A stretch of 20,518 nt of DNA from Hennigella sp045641165 (GCA_045641165.1 JAZUGL010000011.1:1-20518), one strand, 5' to 3'; shown: positions 9,181-17,880, counted from the first letter of the stretch. The notes: generated from the letters alone by a model not told the origin. Made by a program: numbers and translations.

Positions 9181-10077
9181 ATGAATAAGTTAATTGTAAT
9201 AGTTGGTCCAACATCTAGTCATAAAACCAAACTTGCTTTAAAAATAAGCAAGCTTATTCATAGTCCTTTAGTTAATGCTGATGCCTTCCAAGTTTACAAA
9301 GAAATTGGTTGTGGAACCAACAAAATGACTAAAAAAGAAATTGAAGAAACACCAGTTTATTTAATGGATTGTATTTCCATCTATGATGAATGAAATATTA
9401 AAAAATTCCAAACACAAGCTAAAAAGATCTTAAATAAGATCTACAAACAAAAAAAGGTCCCTATCTTAGTTGGCGGAAGCAATCTTTATGTTGATGCTTT
9501 GATTAAAAATTATGATTTATCATCTTCAGGAAAAAGAACAACTAAATATGATTCATGATCAAATTTAAGATTATGAAACTTATTAAATAAGTTAGATCCT
9601 ACTGAAGCCAAAAAGATTCCTATGAATAATAGGAAAAGAGTACAAAGAGCTATTCAAATTATTCAAGAATCTGGGATTACTAAAACATCTAAAGATGTTC
9701 AAAGAAATAAATACTATTATGATTGTTTAGTTATCTACATGGATGTAGATAGACCAAAACTATATCAAACAATAAATAATAGAGTTGGTGAAATGATTAA
9801 AGAAGGATGAAAGAAAGAAGTTGCTTCTTTAATAAAGAAGGATAAAAATGTTTACAAGCTTAATGCTTTTAAAGCTATAGGCTATCCGCAAGTTTATACT
9901 GCCATTGTAAATAACCAGCCAATTGATATTGAATTAATTAAGCGCAATACTAGAAGATATGCAAAAAGACAAGTAACTTGATGTAAACATCAATATCCTA
10001 AAATGTTTAGCTATCGTGGCAAAAAAGACGATGGTTTGTTGAAGAAGACTATTAATATTTTTATTAAAAATAACTAG
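9181..10077 (+). CDS. miaA: tRNA dimethylallyltransferase MiaA
   Basis: A protein of 298 aa that transfers a dimethylallyl group to N6 of A37 in tRNAs reading UNN codons. Family blocks in order are VIVGPTSSHKT (P-loop) at 6-16, ADAFQVYKEIGCGTNK, VYLMDCISIYDE, ILVGGSNLYVDALI, MNNRKRVQRAIQ, and QVTWCKHQYPKMF near the C-terminus. The P-loop is unusual: the family has GPTASGKT, but the glycine before the lysine is His14 here. Everything else, including the RAIQ and QVTW motifs, is intact, so it is more likely a tolerated variant than a pseudogene. Several UGA codons are Trp. No ribosome-binding site is seen. The stop TAG at 10075-10077 interlocks with the stop of the convergent lipoprotein gene. 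Confidence 0.92.
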
Positions 10078-10616
10078 ATATTTTGTGGGTCTTCAAACCA
10101 ACAACCAACATATCCATTTCCAATATTTTTATTGATTTCAAAAGTAAATGAAATTGATGATTGATTGTTCAATAAACTTCCCCCTCTAACCAATAAAACA
10201 TTACTAATGGTAGTACTAAAACCGGGCGAAGTTTTTGTTGGAAGGGAAACTTCGTTTAGAGTTTCTTTCTCAGCACCATCCCAATAAACATGGTGGTCAT
10301 CTGCAATAGGTGTTGGTAAGAGGTATTTTTCCTCGTCGATGGCATTATAGTCTCACACTCAAAACGATATATATAGGTTTGTGTTGTCTGTAAGACCGGT
10401 TCATCGTTGAAAATCGAAAATAAGTTTATATGGGTGGTTTGCAACAAATGACCTATTTTTAGAATATAGGCAGTCCTTGTCATCGTCGCCCTTTTTCCCA
10501 AAATATGAATCAACGATTGTATCGCTTTCTGGATTAGAACGACCACATGATGTGATAGAGAAAATAGGCGTTACAGCAAGTACTGTACAAAGTAATCTTC
10601 CTAGTATTTTATTCAT
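10074..10616 (-). CDS. Putative lipoprotein of unknown function (about 180 aa)
   Basis: The protein starts with a basic n-region and hydrophobic core (MNKILGRLLCTVLAVTPIF) and a lipobox ITSC with Cys24, so it should be lipid-anchored on the outer face of the membrane. The mature part is acidic near the N-terminus (GKKGDDDKD) and then rich in aromatic residues and beta-prone strands (NLYISFWVWDYNAID, ISFTFEINKN, GYVGCWFEDP). It reads UGA as Trp several times and also uses UGG. Codons include CGT, CGA, TCG and ACG, which are rarer in the neighbouring housekeeping genes. An upstream in-frame ATG at 10631 would add five residues; an AGGA lies only 3 nt before it, so I prefer 10616. The stop TAG overlaps the miaA stop. 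It may be distantly related to the lipoprotein at 11715. Confidence 0.8.
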
Positions 10617-10650
10617 TTTTATTGCTCGCATTGTTCCTAAAGATTGACTT

Positions 10651-10660
10651 TATAATTATA
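10651..10660. promoter_or_regulatory. Shared divergent -10 region (TATAATTATA)
   Basis: The palindromic TATAATTATA supplies TATAAT on the plus strand at 10651-10656, 14 nt before the hemW ATG, and on the minus strand at 10660-10655, 39 nt before the lipoprotein start at 10616. No good -35 box is present on either side. RNA polymerase could bind only one way at a time, so the two genes would compete. Confidence 0.45.
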
Positions 10661-10669
10661 CTTGAAAGT

Positions 10670-11728
10670 ATGCCCCAATATTTATACATCCACATTCCTT
10701 TTTGTAAAAAGTTTTGCCCATTTTGTGATTTCACAAAATGTATTTACAATTCCGATAATGCAAAAAAATATATTAATTTGGTTTTAAAGCATTTAAACAA
10801 GTACAAAAACAAATTTAAAACTATTTATATTGGTGGCGGAACACCAAACTGTTTATCAGATGAACAATTGAATAAATTGTTGTCTGCTTTATCTAAACAT
10901 TTAGCTAAAGATTATGAATTTACTATTGAATGTAATCCAGAATCTATAACAAATGCACAAGCTAAGATTTTATTTAAAAATAAAATCAATAGAGTTTCTT
11001 TAGGTGTACAAACACTAGATAAGAATATCTTAAAAACTATAAATAGATTAAATCACAAGACTATGGTAGCTAATGCTATAGGGATCTTACACACAAATAA
11101 AATTAATAACATTTCATGTGATTTAATCTATGGTTTCAGGAATCAAACTGAGAAAAGTATTAAAAATGATATTGATTTCTTAATACTTAACAAAGTTAAA
11201 CATCTATCTTTATATTCATTGGAAATTAAAGAAAACACTCCTTGAGGAAAGATTAAGTATAAAACTAATGAATATGAAATTGAAGACCATTTAAAATTCA
11301 TAATTTCATATTTAAAAACCAAAGGTTTTTCTAGATATGAAGTAAGTAACTGAGCTAAAAGCAAAAAGTATGAATCAAAACATAATGTAGCTATTTGAAA
11401 AACCAATGAATGAGCTGCTATAGGGTTGGGTGCTCATGGTATGGAACATAATACTTTGTATTATTGGTCTGGTAATTTATTAAATTGAAAGAAAGTTAAC
11501 CATAAATTAACTAAATTTGATTTATACTTTCAAGTTTTAATGATGGGTTTAAGATTGAAAGAAGGATTAGACTTGTATAATCCATTGCATAAAAAAGCTT
11601 ATATGTTTTTTAAAAAACAAATTGATAAAGATTTATTAATAAAAAGAAATAAAAATAGATTAGTTTGTACGAATGTTAATTTATTAGATAATTTTCTTGT
11701 AAAATTAAATCGCTATGAAAATAAGTAA
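10670..11728 (+). CDS. hemW: HemW-like radical SAM protein (HemN family)
   Basis: A protein of 352 aa. The start is ATG 10670, giving the family opening YLYIHIPFCKKFCPFCDF; an upstream TTG at 10622 is not needed. The radical SAM cluster ligands are Cys12, Cys16 and Cys19 (CX3CX2C), followed by YIGGGTPN (S-adenosylmethionine-binding glycine motif), IECNPESI, RVSLGVQTLDKNIL, CDLIYGF, GFSRYEVSNWAK and a C-terminal HemN_C part with MGLRLKEGLDL. UGA is Trp at several places, including NTPW and VSNW. HemW proteins act as heme chaperones rather than coproporphyrinogen oxidases; in mycoplasmas without heme synthesis their job is unclear. The last 14 bp overlap the following lipoprotein gene in another frame, so the two are probably co-transcribed. 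Confidence 0.92.
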
Positions 11729-12347
11729 ATTATTTTTATTACCGACAACTGCAGTAGCTATAGCTACCCCTATGTTTTTTTCGTGTGGAAAAGAAGGTTG
11801 AACTGTAGAGGATTTGGAAGATGCTCTTTTCCATCCTTGTGTTGAAGATCCCGATACAACTTTAGCTGATGGCATAGGTAAAATGATAGAAGATAAGGAC
11901 GATGCTGGCCTTCAAAAAGAAGTCATCTTTGCTCTTTATGCAAATTGCATTTATGCTAGCTTACATACTGATTGACCAACGATTGATGAGTTGTATAACG
12001 GTGGTTTTTTGAGTTTAGTGGCAAATATACACAAGTGTTCCCTTGAATTTAGAGAAAAACAATATCGGATTTCGTTTCTCGGCTATATAAATTTTGTTTT
12101 TGTCAAACCATATAGCGATAAGACGATTTTTGACCAAGGTGATTTTATACAAATCACTTATTCGATAGATGACTACCAATTTACAATTGAAAATAAGGCT
12201 CTTCGTGGTTTGGAATTATCTCCTCCTGTGTGCTGAGGCTTTATACAGTCAAATAAATGACCACTAATAAAATATATAAATTATGTTAGTGGTTATGTTC
12301 CTGAAAAGGCGAATCAAGCACACAATTGACACAACTGAAACAAATAA
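11715..12347 (+). CDS. Putative lipoprotein of unknown function (210 aa)
   Basis: The start ATG lies inside the hemW 3' end (14-bp overlap). The signal peptide MKISKLFLLPTTAVAIATPM leads to a lipobox FFSC with Cys24, the same Cys position as in the lipoprotein at 10074-10616. The mature protein has an acidic segment (EDLEDALFHPCVEDPDTT), a helical stretch (KEVIFALYANCIYASL), then a beta-rich part (RISFLGYINFVFVKP, FIQITYSIDDYQFTIENK) and a C-terminus rich in Trp, His and Asn (ANQAHNWHNWNK). At least six UGA codons are Trp, so it is native to a code-4 genome. It contains CGG (12066-12068), CGT, TCG and ACG codons that stand out. I do not recognise the family. A hairpin terminator follows 10 nt after the stop. 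Confidence 0.82.
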
Positions 12348-12356
12348 AAATCTAAC

Positions 12357-12384
12357 ACACTAGCATAGCTAGTGTTTTATTTTT
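12357..12384 (+). terminator. Rho-independent terminator after the lipoprotein gene
   Basis: Stem ACACTAGC at 12357-12364 pairs with GCTAGTGT at 12368-12375 around a 3-nt loop, followed by TTTATTTTTT. It closes the hemW-lipoprotein unit and lies immediately before the CIRCE operator of dnaK. Confidence 0.85.
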
Positions 12385-12393
12385 TTAAATAAA

Positions 12394-12420
12394 TTAGCAA
12401 TCTTTTGTTATGAGTGCTAA
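12394..12420 (+). promoter_or_regulatory. CIRCE operator (HrcA binding site) of dnaK
   Basis: TTAGCAATC (12394-12402), a 9-nt spacer, then GAGTGCTAA (12412-12420). The CIRCE consensus is TTAGCACTC-N9-GAGTGCTAA, so the right arm is perfect and the left arm has one mismatch (C to A at 12400). HrcA binds CIRCE and represses heat-shock genes until stress. HrcA itself is not in the window. Confidence 0.93.
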
Positions 12421-12434
12421 TTTTGGTGTATAAT
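12405..12434 (+). promoter_or_regulatory. dnaK promoter overlapping CIRCE
   Basis: TTGTTA at 12405-12410 (candidate -35) and a perfect TATAAT at 12429-12434, 18 nt apart. The -35 lies in the CIRCE spacer, and the whole right arm falls between the two boxes, so bound HrcA would block RNA polymerase directly. The predicted start is about 12441, giving a leader of some 24 nt that contains AAAAAGGAG before the ATG. Confidence 0.75.
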
Positions 12435-12464
12435 GTATTTAATCTAATTAAAAAGGAGATTTAT

Positions 12465-14228
12465 ATGAAAGATACAATTATAGGAATTGACCTTGGAACA
12501 ACAAACTCATGTGTTTGCATTATGGATGGTTCAAAACCAAAGGTTTTAGAAACACCAGAAGGCAAAAGAACTATACCTTCCGTTGTTGCTTTTAAAGGTT
12601 CAGAAGTTATTGTTGGTGAAGCAGCTAAAAGACAAACAATCACTAATAAAAACACCGTTAGTTCTATTAAAAGAAAAATGGGAACTAAGGAAATGACTAA
12701 GATTGGTGATAAGGAATATACACCAGAAGAAATATCTGCTAAGATATTAAGTTATATTAAAACTTGCGCAGAAGATAAGCTTGGTCGCAAAGTAACCAAA
12801 GCCGTTATTACTGTTCCTGCATATTTTAATGATTCACAAAGAGCAGCAACAAAGGCTGCTGGTAAAATAGCCGGTCTTTCTGTAGAAAGAATTATTAATG
12901 AACCTACAGCAGCTGCTTTAGCTTATGGTTTAGATAAACTAGATAAAGAACAAAAGATTTTAGTTTATGACCTTGGTGGTGGAACTTTTGACGTATCTAT
13001 TCTAGATATGGCTGAAGGTAGTTTTGAAGTTTTGGCTACTTCTGGTGACAACAAATTAGGTGGTGATGACTGAGATGCAAGAATCATCAACTGAATTGTT
13101 GAAGAAGTTAAAAAAGAACATGGTGTAGATTTATCTAATGATAAAATGGCTATGCAAAGACTTAAAGATGCTGCTGAAAAAGCTAAGATTGATCTTTCAG
13201 GAACTAAAGAAACACAAATTTTACTTCCATATATCTCTATGACATCTAATGGACCATTAAATGTTGAAAAGACTTTGACAAGAGCTAAATTCGAAGATTT
13301 AACTAGAGATCTATTGCAAAGAACAGTTAAACCAGTAGAAGATGCTATAAAAGAATCTAAGCTATCATTTAATGATATTCATCAAGTATTGCTTGTTGGT
13401 GGTTCAACAAGAATGCCTGCTGTTCAAGAATTAATTAAAAAAATAACTGGCAAAGAACCAAACAAAACAGTTAACCCTGACGAAGTTGTTGCTATGGGTG
13501 CAGCAATTCAAGGTGGTGTGCTTGCTGGTGATGTGGATAATATTCTATTATTGGATGTTACTCCATTAACTCTTTCTATTGAAACAATGGGTGGAATTGC
13601 TACTCCATTAATTAAAAGAAATACAACTATCCCCGTTTCTAAATCACAAATCTTCTCTACAGCAGAAGATAATCAACCCGCGGTTGATGTTCATGTTGTT
13701 CAAGGTGAAAGATCTATGGCTAGAGATAATAAATCTCTCGGTAACTTTACTTTATCTGGTATTGAACCCGCACCTAGAGGTGTACCACAAATTGAAATTA
13801 CATTCAACATAGATGTTAATGGTATGTTAAATGTTACAGCTAAAGACTTAAAAACTAATAAAGATGCATCAATCACTATTAAAAATAGTGGCGCGCTATC
13901 TGACGAAGAAATCGACAAGATGGTTAAAGATGCTGAGGCTAATAAAGAAGCTGATAACAAAAAACGTGAACAATCAGAAATCAGATATAAAGCTGAAAGT
14001 TACATCAACACTTTTGAAAAAGCAATGAAGGATGAAAAAGCTTCGGCTCAAATTCCGGCTGATGCTAAAACACAAGCAACTAAAGTTGTTGAAGAGTTAA
14101 AGAAACTGTTAGTTGAAGAAAAATGAGATGAATTAAAAACTAAATTAGCTCAACTAGATCAACTAATGGCTCAATTTAGTCAAGCCGCTTCAGGACAAGG
14201 ACCAAAAGATCCAAACAAAAAAAGCTAG
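12465..14228 (+). CDS. dnaK: Molecular chaperone DnaK (Hsp70)
   Basis: A protein of 587 aa, the ATP-driven chaperone that works with DnaJ and GrpE in the cytoplasm. The start is ATG 12465, 6 nt after a strong AAAAAGGAG; upstream in-frame sequence is not coding. The ATPase domain shows GIDLGTTNSCVCIMDG at 7-22, VPAYFNDSQR, INEPTAAALAYG, YDLGGGTFDVSILD and LLVGGSTRMPAVQELI. The substrate domain follows (LLLDVTPLTLSIET, PRGVPQIEITFNIDVNGML). Trp codons are UGA at 13070-13072, 13093-13095 and 14124-14126. The C-terminal tail is short (QAASGQGPKDPNKKS) and lacks the acidic DAEFEEV-like ending of many bacterial DnaKs. It is under CIRCE control and monocistronic: no grpE or dnaJ follows, and a terminator overlaps its stop. 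Confidence 0.98.
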
Positions 14229-14244
14229 GTCACTAGCTTTTTTT
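14217..14244 (+). terminator. Rho-independent terminator of dnaK
   Basis: GCTAG (14224-14228), loop GTCA, CTAGC (14233-14237), flanked by seven A residues upstream and seven T residues downstream that lengthen the stem. The dnaK stop TAG (14226-14228) is part of the left arm. The A-run/T-run symmetry means it could also stop minus-strand transcripts. Confidence 0.9.
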
Positions 14245-14246
14245 AA

Positions 14247-14270
14247 ATAAAAAAGATAGTTTGAACTATC
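14247..14270 (-). terminator. Terminator of the Cys/Lys-rich microprotein gene
   Basis: Inverted repeat GATAGTT (14255-14261) with AACTATC (14264-14270); on the minus strand it is followed by CTTTTTTATTT. The stop TAG of the 33-aa gene (14266-14268) lies inside the stem. With the dnaK hairpin next to it, this forms a back-to-back pair between convergent genes. Confidence 0.75.
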
Positions 14271-14367
14271 TTCTTCCTTTTTTGTGCTTTTTGCAAGAGC
14301 ACTTGCAGCTGCATTTTCTTTTCTTTGTTGTGTGTTTCTTAGCAGCTTTTCTTTTTTTCTTAGCCAT
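14266..14367 (-). CDS. Lysine-rich CxCxCxC microprotein, unknown function
   Basis: A 33-aa frame: MAKKKRKAAK, KHTTKKRKCS, CKCSCKKHKK and GRR joined. It is extremely basic, with four cysteines alternating with Ser and Lys (Cys19, 21, 23, 25) and a His two residues on (His28). It has no hydrophobic segment. Evidence that it is real: AAAGG with good spacing upstream of the ATG, a TATAAT at 14393-14398, its own terminator overlapping the stop, and a gap between two housekeeping genes that it exactly fills. The composition suggests nucleic-acid binding, possibly with a metal held by the CxCxCxC cluster, or a ribosome-associated tail-like peptide. I recognise no family. Confidence 0.65.
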   Translation of the reverse strand: MAKKKRKAAKKHTTKKRKCSCKCSCKKHKKGRR

Positions 14368-14392
14368 TAATAAACCTTTCTTTTATATTTTC

Positions 14393-14398
14393 ATTATA
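14393..14398 (-). promoter_or_regulatory. Possible -10 box of the microprotein gene
   Basis: TATAAT on the minus strand, 25 nt before the start codon at 14367 and 22 nt downstream of the valS stop. No clear -35 is seen. If used, the microprotein is transcribed on its own rather than only from the valS operon. Confidence 0.45.
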
Positions 14399-14419
14399 TG
14401 GATAAAAAACTATTTTAGT

Positions 14420-16990
14420 TTATTTATGCAATGCATCAAGGATAATTTTTTTGTCATTCATGTATTTTTCTAGCTTTTTTCTTTCTAATTCAACCTTTTC
14501 TTTAGGCGCTTTAGCTATGAAATTCTTATTAGATAAGATTTTTTGAGATCTTTCTATTTCAAATTCAATTTGTTTCAATTTCTTTTCTAATTCATCATTA
14601 GATTTTGCCTCTTGTTTTAAATAAATTGCACCAGCATCAACAATGATTGATAAACAATTTTTAGGAGCAGAAGCAACAATATTGTTTAATCTTAAATTAA
14701 ACATTGCTAACAATTTGTTTATTTCAGCAATATTAAATTTCTCTTTTGTTGCATAATCAAAACCTATTTCTGTTTTCCTAGATAAAGAGTGTTTAATTCG
14801 ATAATCTCTTAAAGCATTAGAGATGTTTGCAAAATGCTTCATAAGCTTTTTATCAAACTTGTAGTTAATATTTAATGGTTTTACGTTTGTGTATCAAATA
14901 TATTTATGATTAATTTCATAAAACAAATAATCAGAAATAGCTGGAGCTATTGGATAAAATAATTTTAAGAATTCATCAAAGATGAATAAAGCTATTGCTT
15001 TTTGTTTTTTAGATATGCTTGCATCATTTAAGTTGGTTTTAATGAATTCTAGATATTGATTGCAGTAATCATTCCAAAAACATTCAATTAAATACTTATT
15101 TGCAACGGTAAAGTCATATTTTTCATATATAGGAATAATCTTCGCTTTCAAATTTTCCAATGTATCTAACATTCAACAGTCGAATTGATTTAAATCAGAA
15201 GCTTGAAACTTAATTTGCTCGCCTTTAATTAGTTGATATGAGTTTCATAATTTATTTAAAACAGACCAATAGTATTTAATCTTCTCGTCATTAAATCTTA
15301 AATCTTCACCTAATGTTGCTGAAGATGTAAAGAACATTTTCATTGCATCAGAACCATATTGAGCAATTAAATCGTTTGGGTCAATACCATTGCCTAATGA
15401 TTTAGACATCTTTCTGCCAATTTTATCTCTTATTAAACCATGTATTAAACATTGTTTAAAAGGTGCTTTTTGTGATTTTTCTTCACACATCATCAACATT
15501 CTAGCTACCCAGAAAAATAAAATATCGTAAGCAGTAACTAATAAACTATTTGGATAAAAATCAGCATATTTATTAGTTTCTCTTCATTTAGTAGTAACCA
15601 ATGGTCATAATCCGGAAGAAAACCATGTATCTAATACATCTTCATCTCTTTTTCAGTTTTCTTTGTCTTTTGGTGGTTTAACATCCACATAAATTTCTTT
15701 AGTTGTTTTGTGATATCAAACAGGTAATTGATGTCCCCACCATAATTGTCTTGAAATACATCAATCTTGAATGTTATTCATTCAAGTTAATAAGGCTTGA
15801 TTAAATCTAGGCGGAATAAACTCAACACCTTTTTTAGTCTTTTGCAAATCAATAACAAGCTGAGCAAAATGCTTCATCTTTACAAATCATTGCTTAGATA
15901 AATATGGTTCAACAATAGTTCCTGTTCTTTCAGAATAACCAATGTTATTGATAATATCTTCAACTTTTACAACTAAATCTCTTTGTTTAAGAGTTTCTAC
16001 AATAGCTTTTCTTGCTATTTTAGTTGTTAAGCCTTCATACGTTTTGCCACTTGCACCAACACAATGTTTATTTAATGTACCATTTGGATTAAAAACATTT
16101 TTATAGTTTGTAATTTTGTGTTTTTTAGCAAGGTTATAGTCATTAAAGTCATGAGCGGGAGTGCATTTCATGATTCCTGTTCCGAAGCCAAGTTCAACAT
16201 AGTCGTCACCAATTATGTCTAATAATTGGTTGTTAACTGGATTGTATGCTTTAAGACCAATAAACTTTTTATTATTTTTATCTTTTGGATTAATAACTAA
16301 ACAAACATCACCAAACATTGTTTCTGGTCTTGTGGTTGCAACCGTAAGATATTCTTTTTTACCTTCTAAGAAATATTTGAAGTAATACATCTTAGAATTT
16401 GTTTCTTTATAAACAACTTCAATATCTGAAATTGCTGTTTGTAATTGTGTATCTCAATTTACTAACTTAAGATCTTGGTATATTAATCCTTTGTTATACA
16501 AATCAACAAAGAATTGCATACATGCTTCATGAACGTGTTTGTCCATGGTAAAACATTGAGATTCTAAACTTAAAGCTAGATTTAATCCATCTCATTGTTG
16601 TCTAATGAATTTCATTTGTTCATTAGATCATACATTAAGTTTGTTTAAAAATTCTTGTCTAGTAAAATCAAGACGTGATTTGTTTTCAGTCTCTTTTAAA
16701 ATTTTCTCATATTTAGATTGCGTAGCAATCGAAGCATGATCTAAACCTGAAATTCAAATGGTATTAAAACCTTGCAAGTGTTTAAATCTAATAATTGCAT
16801 CTTGTAATGATGCATCTCAGGCATGTCCTAAATGGAGTTTGCCGGTAATGTTAGGTGGTGGGAGGATAATAGAAAATCTAGGACCCTTATGTCCTTCGTT
16901 TAATTCATAGAATCTTTTTTCTAAAAGAAGTTTTTTAACACTCTTTTCTACGAACGTATGGTTATATTTCTTATTATCAATTTGTTCCAT
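14420..16990 (-). CDS. valS: Valyl-tRNA synthetase
   Basis: A protein of 856 aa, a class I aminoacyl-tRNA synthetase charging tRNA-Val. The signature PPPNITGKLHLGHAW puts HLGH at 53-56. The editing domain includes TVATTRPETMFGDV and CTPAHDFNDY. GYSERTGTIVEPYLSKQW is characteristic of ValS rather than IleS. KMSKS lies at 527-531, followed by SLGNGIDPNDL, then the anticodon-binding domain and a C-terminal coiled coil (about 785-855, rich in Lys/Glu) that ValS uses to grip tRNA. Many UGA Trp codons interrupt the standard frame, but none is a frameshift. The start lies 1 nt after the engB stop, so it is translated from the yneF-engB-valS operon; there is only a weak ribosome-binding site. Confidence 0.98.
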
Positions 16991-16991
16991 A

Positions 16992-17564
16992 CTACTTAAC
17001 TTGTTTTGCTATTGCACTCATAATTTTCTTAATTTGTGCAATATTTTGTTTCCTATATCCTGAAATAGGAATTAAATTTTTTATATCAGTGTGAAATTGC
17101 TTTGCAATTTTAAATTTGTTGTTATCAAAGTATGATTTATTAACTTTATCAACTTTGTTAAGAATAATAAAAACATTCTTAAATCTTAAACAAACATCGT
17201 TGTAAACCTTAATATCCAAATCAGTAATGTTTTTAATATCACATATTTGAAATACGCAAAACAAATTAGATCGATTATTTATGTAATCATTTAATGTGTT
17301 GTTTGTATCTAACTTGTTTTGTTTGCTCATTTTGGCATAGCCATAACCCGGCAAGTCAATAATTCTATATGCCCCAAAATCAAAAATATTAATTAATTTA
17401 GTTAATCCTGGTGTTTTAGATGTTTTGGCAATTTTATTGTTAGCTAAGGCATTAATCAAAGTAGATTTGCCTGCATTTGATCTACCAATAAAGCAAAATT
17501 CAACAACGCTATCGTTGATAGCGATGTTATTTACTTCAGTTGCTGATTTAAGAAATTTAGCCAT
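16992..17564 (-). CDS. engB: Ribosome biogenesis GTPase EngB/YsxC
   Basis: A protein of 190 aa, an essential small GTPase for 50S subunit assembly. The G1 motif GRSNAGKST is at 27-35, the G2 region has TPGLTK, G3 is DLPGYGYAK, and G4 is LNKVDK (usual form TKxDK), followed by G5-like PISGYRKQNI. Length and motif order match the YihA/YsxC family. Its ATG shares one base with the TAA of the upstream YneF-family gene (TAATG), and valS begins 1 nt after its stop, so the three are translationally coupled. Confidence 0.96.
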   Translation of the reverse strand: MAKFLKSATEVNNIAINDSVVEFCFIGRSNAGKSTLINALANNKIAKTSKTPGLTKLINIFDFGAYRIIDLPGYGYAKMSKQNKLDTNNTLNDYINNRSNLFCVFQICDIKNITDLDIKVYNDVCLRFKNVFIILNKVDKVNKSYFDNNKFKIAKQFHTDIKNLIPISGYRKQNIAQIKKIMSAIAKQVK

Positions 17565-17809
17565 TACCTTCTGCTTTTTTTCATTGCTTCCATTACTTGG
17601 TTAATTTGACTTTCAGATGGAGTACGTCCCATTTGTTGGTACATTGCTCTAATTTGATCTCTAGTAACAGGTGGATTTTCATCCAATTGTTTCTTAAGAT
17701 ATTTTTGTGCTATTACAAAGCCTATAATAGCTCCTACTATTAAACAAACTATTGGTACAATTACTGCTACGACAATAGCTGAAGTTGGTCATGCTGCTGC
17801 ATTAATCAT
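17564..17809 (-). CDS. YneF-family (UPF0154) small membrane protein
   Basis: An 81-aa protein hidden from standard-code ORF finding only by its short length and one UGA (Trp7). One transmembrane helix spans about 10-35 (IVVAVIVPIVCLIVGAIIGF), then a basic cytoplasmic segment AQKYLKKQL and the family block NPPVTRDQIRAMYQQMGRTP followed by SESQINQVMEAMKKSRR. This matches the UPF0154/YneF pattern of Firmicutes, a single-pass protein of unknown function. It has a good ribosome-binding site (GAGGGAG, 8 nt before ATG 17809) and heads the engB-valS operon with a TATAAT about 38 nt upstream. Confidence 0.88.
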
Positions 17810-17846
17810 GTTATTTTCTCCCTCGTTTTTAATTAATAATAAAAAT

Positions 17847-17852
17847 ATTATA
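17847..17852 (-). promoter_or_regulatory. Likely -10 box of the yneF-engB-valS operon
   Basis: TATAAT on the minus strand 37 nt before ATG 17809. A small hairpin (ATAAAATG at 17856-17863 with CATTTTAT at 17869-17876) sits where a -35 would be; no TTGACA-like box is found. Confidence 0.5.
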
Positions 17853-17880
17853 AATATAAAATGGTATTCATTTTATTACT

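Noticed and set aside
10256..10546. A 96-aa minus-strand ORF inside the lipoprotein gene.
   Set aside because: It is in another frame of the 10074-10616 lipoprotein, which has a signal peptide, lipobox and family-like layout; this ORF has none.
10622..10669. Upstream TTG start for hemW adding 16 residues.
   Set aside because: The extension overlaps the predicted -10 and does not match the family; the ATG at 10670 gives the standard HemW N-terminus.
16991..17000. T-box or other riboswitch leader for valS.
   Set aside because: There is only 1 nt between the engB stop and the valS start, so no leader exists; no T-box sequence was found upstream of the operon either.
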